This document shows, piece after piece, positions 1-18,137 of a stretch of DNA of 64,000 nucleotides; the first letter of the stretch is position 1; every line of letters starts with the position of its first letter. The DNA comes from Zeus faber (lineage: Eukaryota > Chordata > Actinopteri > Zeiformes > Zeidae): the NCBI GenBank assembly GCA_960531495.1, contig OY482855.1:7346526-7410525 (forward strand). The letters are read 5' to 3'. Under the pieces are notes generated by a model. That model made no database searches and had not been told where the DNA came from. It saw nothing but the letters and a program-made list of their open reading frames with translations. The position numbers were made by a program, and so were the translations under genes.

Positions 1-889
1 TGGATTTACACAGCATACGAATATTAGAATTTCTGGTAAATGATGCCAGAAAACTTCTGATGTTGGATCATGTGGATGGATGGATGGCGTCTCAACATCT
101 AGAATGTTATGTTGACGGCTCTTGTGTCCTCTTGCTGGGAATTGAGATTAAAACACGAGGTGTTGTGCAGCCTGAGCCGCGGCCCTGAATAATACATGAA
201 GGAAAGAAATGGGCATTATGGTTATAGTTACACGTTTTTCGGATAAGCTCTATTCAGATATTTCTTAATTTCTGTCATTTTAAAATTCATATTAGTTTGA
301 TTAATCTAAGAAGATGCTCAGTCAAAGAATTGCATAAACGCCCTGCCCAAAAGTGTACAAAAACAATGTCAGATATAGGGTTAGTCTTTTGACAGCAACC
401 TGGATGTATGCCATTTCTCTGGAAGAACAATTGAGCTGCCACAGTTCCTGTTCCAGCTTGTGAGATTTCAATCGATAATGCTTTATAATAATAATAATAA
501 CTATAATAATAATAATAATAACAAGAACAAGAATATAACCAAAATAATAGACAGTTTATTTATTCGGAGGCGTTCTCGGCTTATAGATGCAATGGATCAT
601 TTGGAATGGAAATGAGCTCTTGTGTTTCATATCATATCAAAATTGCAAGGCTGCACTCATTCATCCAATTCATCCGTTTCAGCCAGAATAGCAGCTCTGT
701 GTTCATCAGAACAAGTTTCACTTTGAAAGTGACTAACTATTAGAAGTGATGAAAGGTTTGACTCTTTGTTGAGAATCGCTTCTTGACGACTCACTTTTTT
801 TTTGCTAAGGACCCCCAACAAAAACATGCAGAAGATTGTCATCTGACCAGAGATGGACATTTGGAGTTGATTCCCCAGGCGTGTCGCTA
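1..889. other. No gene seen; AT-rich intergenic DNA
   Basis: I see no exon or RNA gene here. An imperfect (ATA)n/(AAT)n microsatellite lies at about 485-521. The short open frames have no family resemblance or splice support. Confidence 0.6.
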
Positions 890-1040
890 TAAGCTGCCCA
901 CTGCTTCTGGCTGTCCCCCAGAGCAATAACAAGCTGAAGGATGGTTTAAATGCAGAAAACAAGTTTCACAGGCCACCATTTAAGGCACATGTGCGTGCTG
1001 GTTGCTGTCGGTGCATGTGTGTGACAATAAAGAATCTTTC
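890..1040 (+). mobile_element. SINE/LINE-type 3' tail remnant
   Basis: The segment reads like the 3' part of a fish tRNA-derived SINE or its partner LINE: a 'GCTGCCCACTGCT' block, then 'GGATGGTTTAAATGCAGA', 'TTTCAC', and a terminal 'TGTGTGTGACAATAAAG'. The same ordered blocks occur on the minus strand in the V-SINE at 8560-8953. No tRNA-like head is visible, so the copy is 5'-truncated. Confidence 0.55.
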
Positions 1041-2030
1041 CTTTTGGGGGTCACTTTAGGGTTTGAGATATGGTACTAAGCAGCTGTGTTTTCTAGCTGT
1101 ACTGAAGACATGTTTAATGACATTCCTTCTCTCTATTTAATTGAAGGGTCTTTTTATTTTATCTGCTGCTGCTGCTGCTGCTGCTGCCGCACGTATGGTA
1201 TGGTACTTCTCCCCAGCTTCAGTGCTGTTCCCTCTTCAGAAACCTTCGAAACGCTTGATACCACCAACACGAGAGGATGAGACCACTTGACTCAACGTGA
1301 AACTGGGGGCCGGGCACGGCGGCACTGACTGACAAGTAACAAATGAAGAGTTTCCTCTTTCGTTTTCAAACAAGCAAGACTGGAATGGATATGTGTTTTC
1401 AATTGCTGAAAGTGTCCTGTCAGGCAGCTGTCAGAAACACTCCGCAGATACTCACACTGTGTAAATTAAAGCATTGTGTTTTGAATGATAGTGTATCTGG
1501 AACATATTTTAAATTCTTTCTTTTTTCGAAGGCACAAGGAAGGGAGCGTTATTTTCTTTGGCAGCGGTTGCTTCAAAGACAAACGAAATATGGTCGTTGA
1601 ATGCTAGCCAAGGAGGGCATGGCAGCTTACCGATAATGTCTGGCTTCCTCGTTTTTGGGCACAAATAAAAGTGGTGAAGACCTGTCGTGGTGACATCCCT
1701 GCAGATCGGCACCAGAGCAGCACAGGAGCTCAACTGGCACGGCGCGAGGACGAAAAGGTGAACAGACTTCATGTTTCTCTATCCTATATCTAGAATGAAT
1801 ACTTCGCTTCAGGGTTGATAAATTAATTGCATTAATTTATTGCATTAATTTACCGACACATTTACCATTTACTAACTTTCCACTTGCAGGTGTGTTCTCC
1901 ATTTGAAACGAGAAGTTATGTACTGATGAAAAGGTTTTAGCACGCTTCTCGTTCAATGTGATTAAGGTGCTGAACGGAACCATCTAGGACGATCGGAGTG
2001 ACTTCATCTACAGGGTACTTACCGAGACCG
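1041..2030. other. No coding exon seen; short (CTG)n
   Basis: A (CTG)8 microsatellite lies at 1163-1187. The rest may include a 5' non-coding exon and first intron of the C2-domain gene that starts at 2099, because that start codon sits 11 bp after a strong splice-acceptor-like site. I could not place an upstream exon. Confidence 0.4.
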
Positions 2031-2073
<43 letters not shown>

Positions 2074-2088
2074 CATCCCTCTCCACAG
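2031..2088 (+). promoter_or_regulatory. Splice acceptor with (CT)n polypyrimidine tract
   Basis: About 39 bp of nearly pure CT (2031-2069) is followed by pyrimidine-rich sequence ending in 'CTCCACAG' at 2081-2088. The ATG of the C2-domain gene follows at 2099. This suggests the coding start lies in the second exon and that a 5' untranslated exon lies upstream. It could instead be simply a microsatellite. Confidence 0.5.
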
Positions 2089-2098
2089 TGTGATCAGG

Positions 2099-2691
2099 AT
2101 GAAAGAGCTTTTCTGCATCCTTCTCCTGTTGCTCATCCTGGGCCAGGTCCCGCCTCCTGTCGATGGCTTCCGACGGTATTGCTACAGTGGTAGAACCTTG
2201 ACGGTGACAGTGGATCGCGGCTGGGGCCTGCGAGGGGACGGGTGGTTCTCGAGGACCGACGGCTACGTCAAGGTAAGTACACAGCAGCTGACCACCAGGC
2301 CAGTATCATGGGTGAATGGAAGCATAGCCTGCTAGGCCCGTGAGTTTAGTACTCCTCATTAGTAGTTCTGTTTTCTCTGTCATCCCGTCTTCCACTGTAA
2401 CTCGTTGACTGACAATCGCGTCTAACTGTCTAGGTCCGAATGGGCAGCGTGACCAGGACAACCAGGACCATCAGTAACAATAACAGCCCGATCTGGTCAC
2501 AGACTTTCAGAAGGACATTCAACACCAGGATCTTCAGTGTGGAGGCGTGGGACAGGGATCGTGGATGGTTTGGCCGCGACGACCTCCTGGGACGCTGCTC
2601 TATCCGATTAACCGGTGTAATTACCAGTAGAAGATCATACACATGCAGGCTGAAAAATGGTTTTGTCAGGATCTTCTATTCTTATATTTAA
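2099..2691 (+). CDS. Secreted C2-domain protein, perforin-1-C2-like
   Basis: Two exons, 2099-2272 and 2434-2691, joined in phase 0 across a 161-bp intron with donor 'AAG|gtaagt' and acceptor 'ctgtctag|GTC', give 143 residues. Residues 1-23 form a signal peptide (a Leu/Ile-rich core near residues 7-14). The rest is one C2 domain: 'TDGYVKV' spans the exon junction at 53-59, 'NNNSPIW' is at 73-79, and 'WDRDRGWFGRDDLLG' at 97-111 carries the aspartates D98, D100, D107 and D108 expected in the calcium-binding loops, with D54 in loop 1. Two-thirds of a usual perforin is absent: there is no MACPF pore domain, and a stop follows directly. Such C2-only secreted proteins occur in fish beside or apart from perforin-1-like genes. 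The likely role is calcium-dependent membrane binding outside the cell; that is inference. A GTG nine bases upstream is not needed as start. Confidence 0.82.
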
Positions 2692-5600
2692 AATGGGTCC
2701 AAAGGCTTTTTTTTTTTTAAATCTCTAAAGGGGGTGAAATCGGGGTTGTGGTGGCGGGCACATTTCTTTTGTAGATGAAAGTAAGATACACAGCAGCGAT
2801 GTGGGCAAACAACTGTAGTCTGTTTGTGTGATAATGAAAATGAAGTGGTATGCCATTACTTGTAGATTCTGGATACGTTGGGAAAAACAATATGTCTGTG
2901 CTTCTTTACCCCACATCTTTTTACAAGAGCTGTTGAAACGTTCTGATTGATTTTTTTTCTCTTATTCTGTTACTCTCATATGTCTTTCACCCATTCTTCT
3001 TCCAAGACGAGCAAATAAAATAAACTTGATGCAAACTGTATCTGTTGCTGACTGTAACTCTCAGACTTGATCTTGAATGAGCATTTTTACTTTCAAGGTG
3101 GAACCGTTTATTTTCACCACAGAGCCTCTGTTGTGTGATCATATCCTGCCGGTCTGTCCGCCGAATCTTTCTGTGACTAAAATTAGGCTGGTGAGAACAC
3201 AGAACTAGGAATAATCAATAAAATTGTTCCTAATGGTCTCTCTCTCATCCCTTTATCCCTCACAAAAGACCACATGCCAAATACCAAACAACCAACTTAC
3301 AACCTAGCGAAACAACGTCCTCTATAGCCAGTGGTGGAAAATATGGGCGGACAGGGGGGGATCTGGACCCCCACTTCTTGGGAAAAACAGAGAGTTGCCC
3401 CCCTCAATATGTCATTGTAAACATAATTATATATTTTTAGATAATATAACAGTATGCGTTGAAAGCACTTGTGCTGTACTGAGGCTCATATGCCTCACTG
3501 TGGTTTGGTCCACTGCCTATTTGGAAGAAATTCTTCTGCAATGATCGGTGAGGTTAATCTGCCCGCTACAAGAAAACAAAACTGAGAATATTCAAGATTA
3601 TTTATTCTTTAGAATAAAGAGAAAGGTTCAGTACTGCTCCAAAGCAGTGTTCAGACCAGTCTGATCTTATTTCTGATCAAGAGATCTGTATACAACGACA
3701 GAGGATGTGGCTTGGGTCAGAGGTCCCAAGTCTGCGCCCCCCAGCTGTTTCCTTGGGTGCTACCCCCAGACAGTGAAATTCACAGATTCTTTCATGTTAC
3801 ATATTAGACATTGTAGGGAGGAAAACATTTCTCTCTACATAAACTCTGGGGGGTTCGTGGTGAACAGAGACAAATGTTTTAAAACCCCCCTCTGGAGGTA
3901 GAGGCCTTTGTCCTCATTCAAAATAGTTGATCATAAGCATTTTTCTTTCACACCTACCATCCCCAAAACCCCACACACATTAGTCCTGGGTACGAGTGTC
4001 TGTGGAGCAATCTCTGGAAGTGGTTGTTGACTCCAGTAAGTAGTGACTTTGCAAATGTTAACTGAAAACAAAGGAAGTGTCAGACATTTTCTTGACTTCT
4101 CTAACTCAGTACAATAAAACATATTTACAACTGTAACCAGACTGCATGTTCTTATTTTTTTTTCGCTGCCTTACCTCGCGGTTGAATTTTGTGTCAACAT
4201 GGCTGCCATATTGATACGGGGCAGCCATGTCTCCCAATGCATGTACGGCTAGAAATGCAGGAAACGGGATTCAAATCTCAATTTCTTTTTCTGGGGGACG
4301 ACAGAAGTTTTATTTTGAATGCTATTTTATTTGGACCATTTAATTCGGTCACCCCCACTTCTCAAACTAAAGTTACGCCCTTGCCTCTATCTTTAGCTAA
4401 TTATGAATTCAGCCTGTCAGAAATCTCTGGGGATGGTTCCTTCATGAAGGTATGTATGTATGTATGTGGAACCTCCCAGTCAACCCTTGTAAATATGTTC
4501 TTTATAGGTGTAGCAACGAATCTTTTTCTCTTGCACACCAGGGAGATGGATTTCGATGGTAAAACCCGTAAGGTGTTAAGATGTTATATGCTGACGACCT
4601 TACATACAGTATATATCTAACCCGGCGGAATCCCTTCCCAAACCCCTGGACATGCTGAACTATTTTGTTAGTTTAAAGGGCTATAAATTTAACTCTTCAT
4701 GAAGCTCGTTCTTCCCTATTAATCAGCTGTCTATTGATAGAGGCATTATTATAACTTTAAATCAGTAATAGAACGCACAAAACAGGATTTTGGTTAGATG
4801 GCCAACTCTCCCAATGTCTTTAGCAGGCCGTGTAAACACACATGTATGACAGCCCTCTCTACATTTTTTAAATCTCTTTCAAATGATCTTGTCTAAGCAG
4901 TTGGACTGGTTCATCCCACCCATTTCCAGAATTAATTCAAACCTAGAATGAGGAAAGAATATTTAGAGGTTCCCTTAAAGGGCAGTGGTTTTTGGCTCAC
5001 TTAACCTTATACGTTACGATAGTTATTGGACTAGATGGGACAATTTTTTAAAATTTCCCACTACAACTTAATGTTCATAAATGTTAATGTTCATCAATAA
5101 AGTGTGCAAAAAAATATATATATTTTTGTCCTTGTTGGAATTCCCCTCAGGCATTGGGCTTGATTGCCCTCTGTGATGTGGGAAGCTTCCTTTCTAGGTC
5201 TGGCCTCCGCCTGGTCTGTATTATAATTGAGTTTGTGTGAAATTATCCTGTAGAACGAGTAGATGCAATGTGTGGCAGCGTATATGTACTTGAGGGTTTT
5301 TCATCTGTGGAAAATCAAATATTGCCTTAATCGTGCCTCATATTTCAGTCGGAAATTTTGAGTCCGATTTTTGGTCCAGAACGCTCAGGTCCGAGTTTGC
5401 TGCGACAACAGGCCTGTGCGTCACAGAACACATGGCGGCAATACACCATGAACAAAGCTTTGCACAGGTTTTTATTTGAAAACACGTCTAACTTTGACCT
5501 TTGTTTTGGGTTGGATAAAATGTGCTCACTCAGGTTCCCTTTGTCTCATAATACAATTTGTCTAAAGATCTGAAACCATTCAGTCTGACAAATGTGCAAT

Positions 5601-5870
5601 AATAGAGGTGATCAGAAAGGGTGCAAAAACCTTTTTACAGCACTGTATATCCCACAGACACTGCAAATGCTCACTTAGTGTGAAATAAGGGAAGTTAAGG
5701 AATTAGTCACAGAGCAATTGAACTAAGGGGGAAAATCATGCACTGGGCTCTGAGGTATGTTCGAGTGCGATGCCGAACCGTGTAAGGTCCAGTTTTGTCG
5801 ACTCTTTTCCAATAAAAGTAGCTCACTAGCAAGCACTAGCTCCAAAAGTGTCAAAATCGTACTAGGTGAC
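2692..5870. other. 3' UTR, then gene-poor repeat-derived DNA
   Basis: After the C2 gene's 3' UTR I see no exon. Two short segments (about 3330-3420 and 4290-4390) share 'ACCCCCACTTCT' and look like pieces of a dispersed repeat. A sequence near 5600-5650 resembles the end of a fish DNA transposon, but I cannot name it. Confidence 0.4.
3014..3019 (+). terminator. Candidate poly(A) signal of the C2 gene
   Basis: AATAAA occurs about 320 bp after the stop codon, followed by a second overlapping AATAAA-like run. It is the first canonical signal downstream. Confidence 0.5.
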
Positions 5871-5881
5871 GCCATGTGCTC

Positions 5882-5920
5882 ATTTGCATATTGGTGACGT
5901 CACCGTTCATTAATTTGCAT
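5882..5920 (+). promoter_or_regulatory. Octamer-CRE-octamer cluster
   Basis: A perfect palindromic CRE (TGACGTCA, 5895-5902) is bracketed by two exact octamer elements ATTTGCAT (5882-5889 and 5913-5920). No gene starts nearby, so it may be a promoter relic of a mobile element or an unlinked enhancer. Confidence 0.35.
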
Positions 5921-5941
5921 AAAGCTAAGTGGTTGTGTCAA

Positions 5942-6835
5942 GATTCAAGATTCAAGATTCAAGATTCAATAGGTTTATTCGTCACATACATATACATACT
6001 TTCATACATATATGCAGTGATATGTCAATGCAATGCACCCGGAGATTATGCACAATGTGTTCTAGACTGAACACAGTAGCTACCTAAGAATTTCTACTTG
6101 ACTAACTAACTGATTCCTAAAACCTAATGCAGTAAGTCGAATACCATAGAATAAAATAAAAATATACAGAATGAAATAAAATAAAATAATAACTCACGGG
6201 TAATGCGGCATGGGGGTACAAAATAGATAAGAGAATAGGCTTATGTATATGGGATAGACTTATGTATATGGGATAGGCTATTTATGTATATACAGATATG
6301 TGTATTAAAGTGGCATGTGAATAAAGTGAGGTAGTGTTTGTGAGATATACAGCACAGTATACAACAGTACAGCGCAGCAATACGGTAACACCGAACAACC
6401 CAGAACAGTGACACAGTATCCGGTACAGTATGCTACATATAGTACAGTAAGGTAGTGGAGCCTATGTGTGGGGCTCAGTGAGGACCCCTGGTGAGGTCAG
6501 CGTTGACAGTCCTTATGGCTTGCGGGAAAAAACTCAGTCTCAGTCTCTCTGTTCTCGCTGTGTGACTGCGGCGGCGCTTGCCTGACCGCAGCAGCTGGAA
6601 CAGTCCGTTGTTGGGGTGGTGAGGACGGTACGTTCAGCTGAACGCACCACCCTCTGCAGGGCCCGCCTGTCCTGAGCAGTACAGTTCCCAAACCAAGCAG
6701 TGATGTTGCCTGTCAGGATGCTCTCCACTGCTCCAGAGTGGAAGACCTTGAGGATCCTCACCAAGACCTGGAATTTCCTCAGCTGCCTGAGGTGGTAAAG
6801 CTGCTGCCTCCTCAAGTCAAAAGAGGTCACCTCTA
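5942..6835 (-). mobile_element. LINE fragment (CR1/L2 group), 3' UTR plus RT C-terminus
   Basis: On the minus strand this is the 3' end of the same LINE family as 28672-31476. It ends in tandem heptamers (AATCTTG, seen on + as repeated 'ATTCAAG' at 5942-5969), has a matching AT-rich 3' UTR, and then matching reverse-transcriptase C-terminal coding up to about 6835. Compared with the larger copy it lacks about 80 bp near 6625, so the frame is broken. It is 5'-truncated. Confidence 0.85.
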
Positions 6836-7076
6836 TCATATCAATGATAGATAGAGAAATCTTTAGCAAAATGATTACAAACTCACTCCAGGGACATTGT
6901 ATATTTGAAGTAAAAAGGAAACAAATAATAAATTGAATCTAAACTATTTACACATTTACAAGCAGAAAGAGAAGCTTAAACCAACTATTTACATATCAGA
7001 GAACAATCAGAGAAAATATTATTATATACTGTGTATGTATCATAGTCAACTATTTGTTATCTAAAATAGGTATTTC

Positions 7077-7078
<2 letters not shown>

Positions 7079-7148
<70 letters not shown>
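7079..7148. repeat. (TG)35 microsatellite
   Basis: 70 bp of uninterrupted TG. Confidence 0.98.
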
Positions 7149-7151
<3 letters not shown>

Positions 7152-7204
7152 AGGTGGTTTGAGAGGAACAGGATTTTGACATGAAGAAGCAGACACAAAA
7201 CATG

Positions 7205-7490
7205 AAGTCCTGACACGCAGACAGACAGACAGACAGACAGGCAGGTAGGAAGACAGACAGACAGACAGACAGACAGATGCAGACAGACAGGTGATATTTG
7301 CTCTACATGCTGTATGTTGATCTATCCAGCAGTCTGCTAAATAACAAAGTACAAACAATGTAACACAGACAGTAAGACAACAGTAAGACAGACAGGGAGG
7401 CAGGCAGACAGACAGACAGACACAGGCAGACAGACAAACATGCTGTATGTTGATCTATCCAGCAGGCTGCTTAATGACAGAATGAACAAA
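7205..7490. repeat. (CAGA)n minisatellite with duplicated flank
   Basis: Two (ACAG)n blocks (about 7213-7291 and 7384-7437) are each followed by the same roughly 40-bp sequence beginning 'CATGCTGTATGTTGATC' (near 7307 and 7439). This is a tandem duplication with a unit of about 130 bp. Confidence 0.75.
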
Positions 7491-8555
7491 CAGCCTTTGG
7501 TGTTGGGTTCTTCCTGTTTCATAGCAGCTAAACACAGGTGCTGCTGGACCGGGCTCTTAGTCCAACGTCGGACCGGTTTCACCTCATAGCGATGGGAATA
7601 GATTTTCATAGCTAACTCAGCGTTCATGATACACCCGTTTTTTAACTATATAAATGGGTGAAGTCTTCTCTCGTCATACTTGTGATAGAGCCTTCCAGAG
7701 ATGATGCAACAAGGTAGGATGTGGATCAGTTCATGTATTCTTCTATAGAAAGACGATTTACTTTTTTGTTTTGTTTATTTTAACTTTTAACTTTATGAAT
7801 TCTTAAATCATCAAGAACAGCTGCAATAACTGTCCTGTGGATGACCTGCAGGATAACAAGAGCGCAGTTTTTTGTTATACAGAGCCGCCACCAATCCTCC
7901 TCTTTGGAGAGCAATTTACCATGTTTGGGTCTATAAACAACTGATTACTACTCCAAAAGGGGGAGATTCACCACGGGTGAGACAAATAAACATAGAACCA
8001 TACAACAACATATACACGGAAAATCATGTATTGTATAACATGTATAACATCGGATGAAAACATGTATTAAAAAATAGAGTGAATCAGGTCCAGGAAAACT
8101 GGAACAGCAATTTGGCACGTGGCCTCTTCCTGTCATAATTATGGCCGAAATGAGGGAGTAAAGGAGAGTGTGGGAGTCTCTGCCCACAGGTAAGGGTATA
8201 GGGAGGGAGACAGAGTCTTTCTGGCCATGGTGTGCCAACATGGCGGCGAGTTTTTATTGTAAAACTATGCTGGCTACAAGTATCAATCACAAATGATAAT
8301 GATGGATATTATAATAATGATGATGATGATGATGATAATGATCATCTCGGGCGCAGGGGGAACGGAGTTCCACTGCTGGGCTGCTGATGAGCCCCATGCG
8401 CCAATCCTCTCTGCAAGTGTCGGACGGGCGCGGTTAAGGGAACCGTGCTGTCCTCCACAGCCCCTTTGTCCGCCACAGGAGGGTGTCGGGGTGCGGTGTA
8501 TAAAGTCATCAATTATGTTGTGAAGAAAGAAGAAACAGTCTTTATTAATCACGCA
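7491..8555. other. No gene seen; short (ATG)n
   Basis: An (AAT/ATG)n microsatellite lies at about 8310-8345. The block 8350-8530 is GC-rich and repeat-like. No exon could be supported. Confidence 0.4.
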
Positions 8556-8559
8556 ACAC

Positions 8560-8953
8560 ACTACAACACATGCTTGCACACACACATGCACATGCTTTGA
8601 TGGGGGCCGGTGAAATGGATTCTCTGCTTTTGACCCATCCTGGCTTGTCCTTCCTCCGGGGGCACAGCCAGGAGCAGTGGGCAGCATACGTGGACGCGCC
8701 CGGGGACCAGGTGATAATTGTCCATTGCTGGTCAGACAATGATGGGTGCATGTTTTTGGTGGGGGTCCTTACTGACGTGAGGTGGAGGAAACCCCATGTG
8801 AGCACGGGGAGAACATGCAAACTCCACACAGAAAGGCTCCTATTTGGGAGATAACCCGCCGGAGCACGGTGCCAACAGCGCCCCAGGAGGGAATCGAACC
8901 CAGGACCTTCTTGCTGTGAGGCAGCAGTGCAATGCACTGCGCCACTGTGCCAC
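8560..8953 (-). mobile_element. V-SINE (tRNA-derived SINE)
   Basis: Read on the minus strand, the element starts near 8953 with a tRNA-like head ('GTGGCGCAGTGCATTGCACT', then the B-box 'GGTTCGATTCC' near 8890). It continues into the conserved V-SINE central domain ('GTGTGGAGTTTGCATGTTCT' near 8810-8832, then 'GGGTTTCCTCC') and a 3' part with 'GGATGGGTCAAAAGCAGAG' and a TG-rich end. Pol III drives such elements and a LINE partner mobilises them through the shared tail; that is family knowledge. Confidence 0.82.
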
Positions 8954-8959
8954 AATTTG

Positions 8960-9465
8960 ATTTGTGGCGCCTCCAAGCAGCCTCCAAGCAGCGGAAAGGG
9001 CCCCAAGCTGCCCCCCCCCTGAGCTCCAGAGCTGCATAGACACCCCGCGGTGGCAGGAAAGCCCTGAGCACCCCGCCCTGCAGCCACAGAAGACCCCCAG
9101 GCCCCCAGAGAAGTTGGAAGCCTGCGGAGCAACCCACATGTCCAGCCCTGGGCAGCATAACCGAGTCCAAGGGAGCACGAGGAGACCCCGCACCTCCGAT
9201 GCGCACATATAAAACCCACCCTCAAGTGCAAGCACAAAACGCAGCCAAAGGCACAGAACCCGGGCCGCGGGCGCCAGGCACGGACCACGGCCCCAGAGTC
9301 AGGCCCCGCGCTGACAGACCAATACCCCGCCCGAACCGCCCGCCCCACAGGCGAGCCGGCAGGACCCCCATGCCCACCAACGGCCCGTGCAAGGGCGACG
9401 CTCGCCCCACCGCAGCCGACCCGACGCACCACCCGGCCACAAGCCCTGAGCCCCCATCCACGTAG
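8960..9465. other. GC-rich repeat-like block
   Basis: About 500 bp of C-rich, CpG-containing sequence gives long open frames on both strands with low-complexity Pro/Ala/Gly/Arg composition. A block of the same style occurs at 36250-36690. It is probably an old repeat, not a gene. Confidence 0.4.
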
Positions 9466-9469
9466 CAGA

Positions 9470-11090
9470 GTGTGCTCAGCGCAGGGAACCCTGATAAAAA
9501 AGAGGTATTTACTTATGTAACGTTATATTCAATAAATATTGTTTGTTTATACCTCATTCTGTTCTGTATACTGTAGGTCTTTTTATTCTTAGACTGGCAG
9601 TTTTAAAGGAGGAAGGATTGCTATGGGAGCACTGGGGGGTCAGGTGTGACTGTGTGGCAATGGCAAATGGTTTACATGGCTCACGGGTCAGGTAGAGCCC
9701 CTTAACAGAATTTTGCTCAGGCCCCAGGGAGGTCAGGACGGGCTCTGATCACTGTCTTTGCATTTTAGGAAGACATTGGTTTCCCATAGGGGAAATTTAA
9801 TTCTAAGCTACAAACTGTTCTGTATGTTTATAACATATATAGAGAATTTTTTTGTACAGGTACTGTTCACTTAACGACCGAGTTCTGTTGCTAAGACCAG
9901 GTCATTAAGCGAATTGGTCGATAAGCGAGGACCGTGTTATTTCATGGTAACGGGGCGTAACCATTGCAAACGCTAGTGTAGTGATTACTGACAGACTGCG
10001 GGAACGAGACTGAGACTGAGTAAGGTGATGAGCGATAAGATGCTTGATGCTGAGACACCGAGCACGCAAGCGCATGCCACTTTGTTGTGCGCAGAGTACA
10101 ATACAGACTGGTCAGAGAACTGGTTGAACTGGTCTGATGGCCTAACACTGTTTATTCTGTTTCCATCAAGTTCATTGACCAATGTAAGAGCTGAACTGTC
10201 ATGAATCCTCCCTGATCTCCCAGTATTTCCTCATGCCATGTCACCAACCTCCATATCATTTCAGATCTGCCCACTCCCTTTTACGTTGCTTTCACTCTCT
10301 TCCCTTTACCTGGTTTCTCCCTCCTGCAGATTATTTCATCGTTAGTCTCTCATTATAAATACCATAAAACTCAGAGTTAATAGAAACAAGTAAATGCAAT
10401 TAACATACCTTGTTGCCACTCTCGGCTGGAGCTAAAATTCTGTTATAACTTACAATATTCTTCCCATTCTCGTCACTCGATGCTCTCCCTGTGCTCTGTT
10501 ACCATATCTGCACTATTTCCTCCTTTTTTTTGTTTTTGTAAATTTCGATTTGTTACAGGGGAATTTGTTCACCCAACTACACCGCAGTTTACCCCATACC
10601 CAGTTTTGGAATATCCAAATTCAGGGAGAAACCACAGAGTGAACTGAGAAACACAACAACAACAAAAAGGCAACAGAGTCGAGATTTGGGTTTTTATATC
10701 AATTTATTTAGATTTTTTTTTAACTTTTATTACCATTTAAAACGTATTCATCCCAAGTTAACAATGTACATTAGATCCCTATGGTCTCCCTTGGATGTTG
10801 CAACAGATCAAACTCATTTCAGCCACACACTTGGGGGAGAGGCGGGGGGTGGGGAGGGGTAGGTAAAGGCTGGAGGACACCGTTTAAATCCGAAAACAGT
10901 GGGGCTGGAGGGGCAGGGAGGCAGGGGAGGTTTCAGCAACCAGATCCCCAAACTTCCCACCGTCATTGTCGCCGTTCAGTCCAGTGCTGTTGTGTGGAAG
11001 GGAATGCTGGGAACTTGGAGGACTCAGTGCAGTGGACCTGGGTTTTGAACAGAAAACAGCGAAGCAAAGACAGAAAAAAACATATTGAAC
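9470..11090. other. No gene seen; intergenic
   Basis: A short region near 9866-9930 has partly self-complementary 'TCACTTAACGACC' / 'GGTCGATAAGCGA' motifs, suggesting a small transposon end. Nothing else is recognisable. Confidence 0.4.
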
Positions 11091-11096
11091 TGATAT

Positions 11097-11102
11097 TTTA
11101 TT
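11097..11102 (-). terminator. Candidate poly(A) signal of the COX17-like gene
   Basis: On the minus strand AATAAA lies about 70 bp after the stop codon at 11173, a normal spacing for a short 3' UTR. Confidence 0.55.
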
Positions 11103-11172
11103 AATTCTTCTTTTGAATACATTTCTTCATCATCGGTTGGCGGGCTTACGTTTGTGGTTTGGGCGCCACCCT

Positions 11173-17951
<6,779 letters not shown>

Positions 17952-18049
17952 GTTTTTTGGGTGACGGTGCCGTGGGCGTTGGTGGGGCAAAGATGGGGTG
18001 TCCTGTCCTGTACAGTACTGTCCTCCTGGACCTGAGTGTGCCACACAGA

Positions 18050-18086
<37 letters not shown>

Positions 18087-18137
18087 AAGAGTGAGAGAGA
18101 GAGAGAGAGAGAGAGTGAGAGAGAGAGATAGTGAGAG
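18050..18137. repeat. (GA)n microsatellite just upstream of the COX17-like start
   Basis: Imperfect GA tract about 100 bp 5' of the minus-strand ATG at 17951. On the transcribed strand this is CT-rich and could lie in the promoter or 5' UTR. Confidence 0.9.

Noticed and set aside
2090..2098. GTG at 2090 as the start of the C2 gene
   Set aside because: An in-frame ATG at 2099 begins exactly at the signal peptide; GTG starts are not expected in vertebrates.
4189..4620. 143-codon plus-strand open frame
   Set aside because: Composition looks like random AT-rich translation and the sequence overlaps repeat-like DNA; no motif.
5941..5970. Regular heptamer repeats, considered as a CRISPR-like or satellite array
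   Set aside because: The same heptamers end every copy of the LINE, so they are its 3' tail.
8545..9432. A 295-codon minus-strand open frame
   Set aside because: It runs through the V-SINE and the GC-rich block; composition is low-complexity and no domain is visible. The length comes from lack of AT-rich stop codons.
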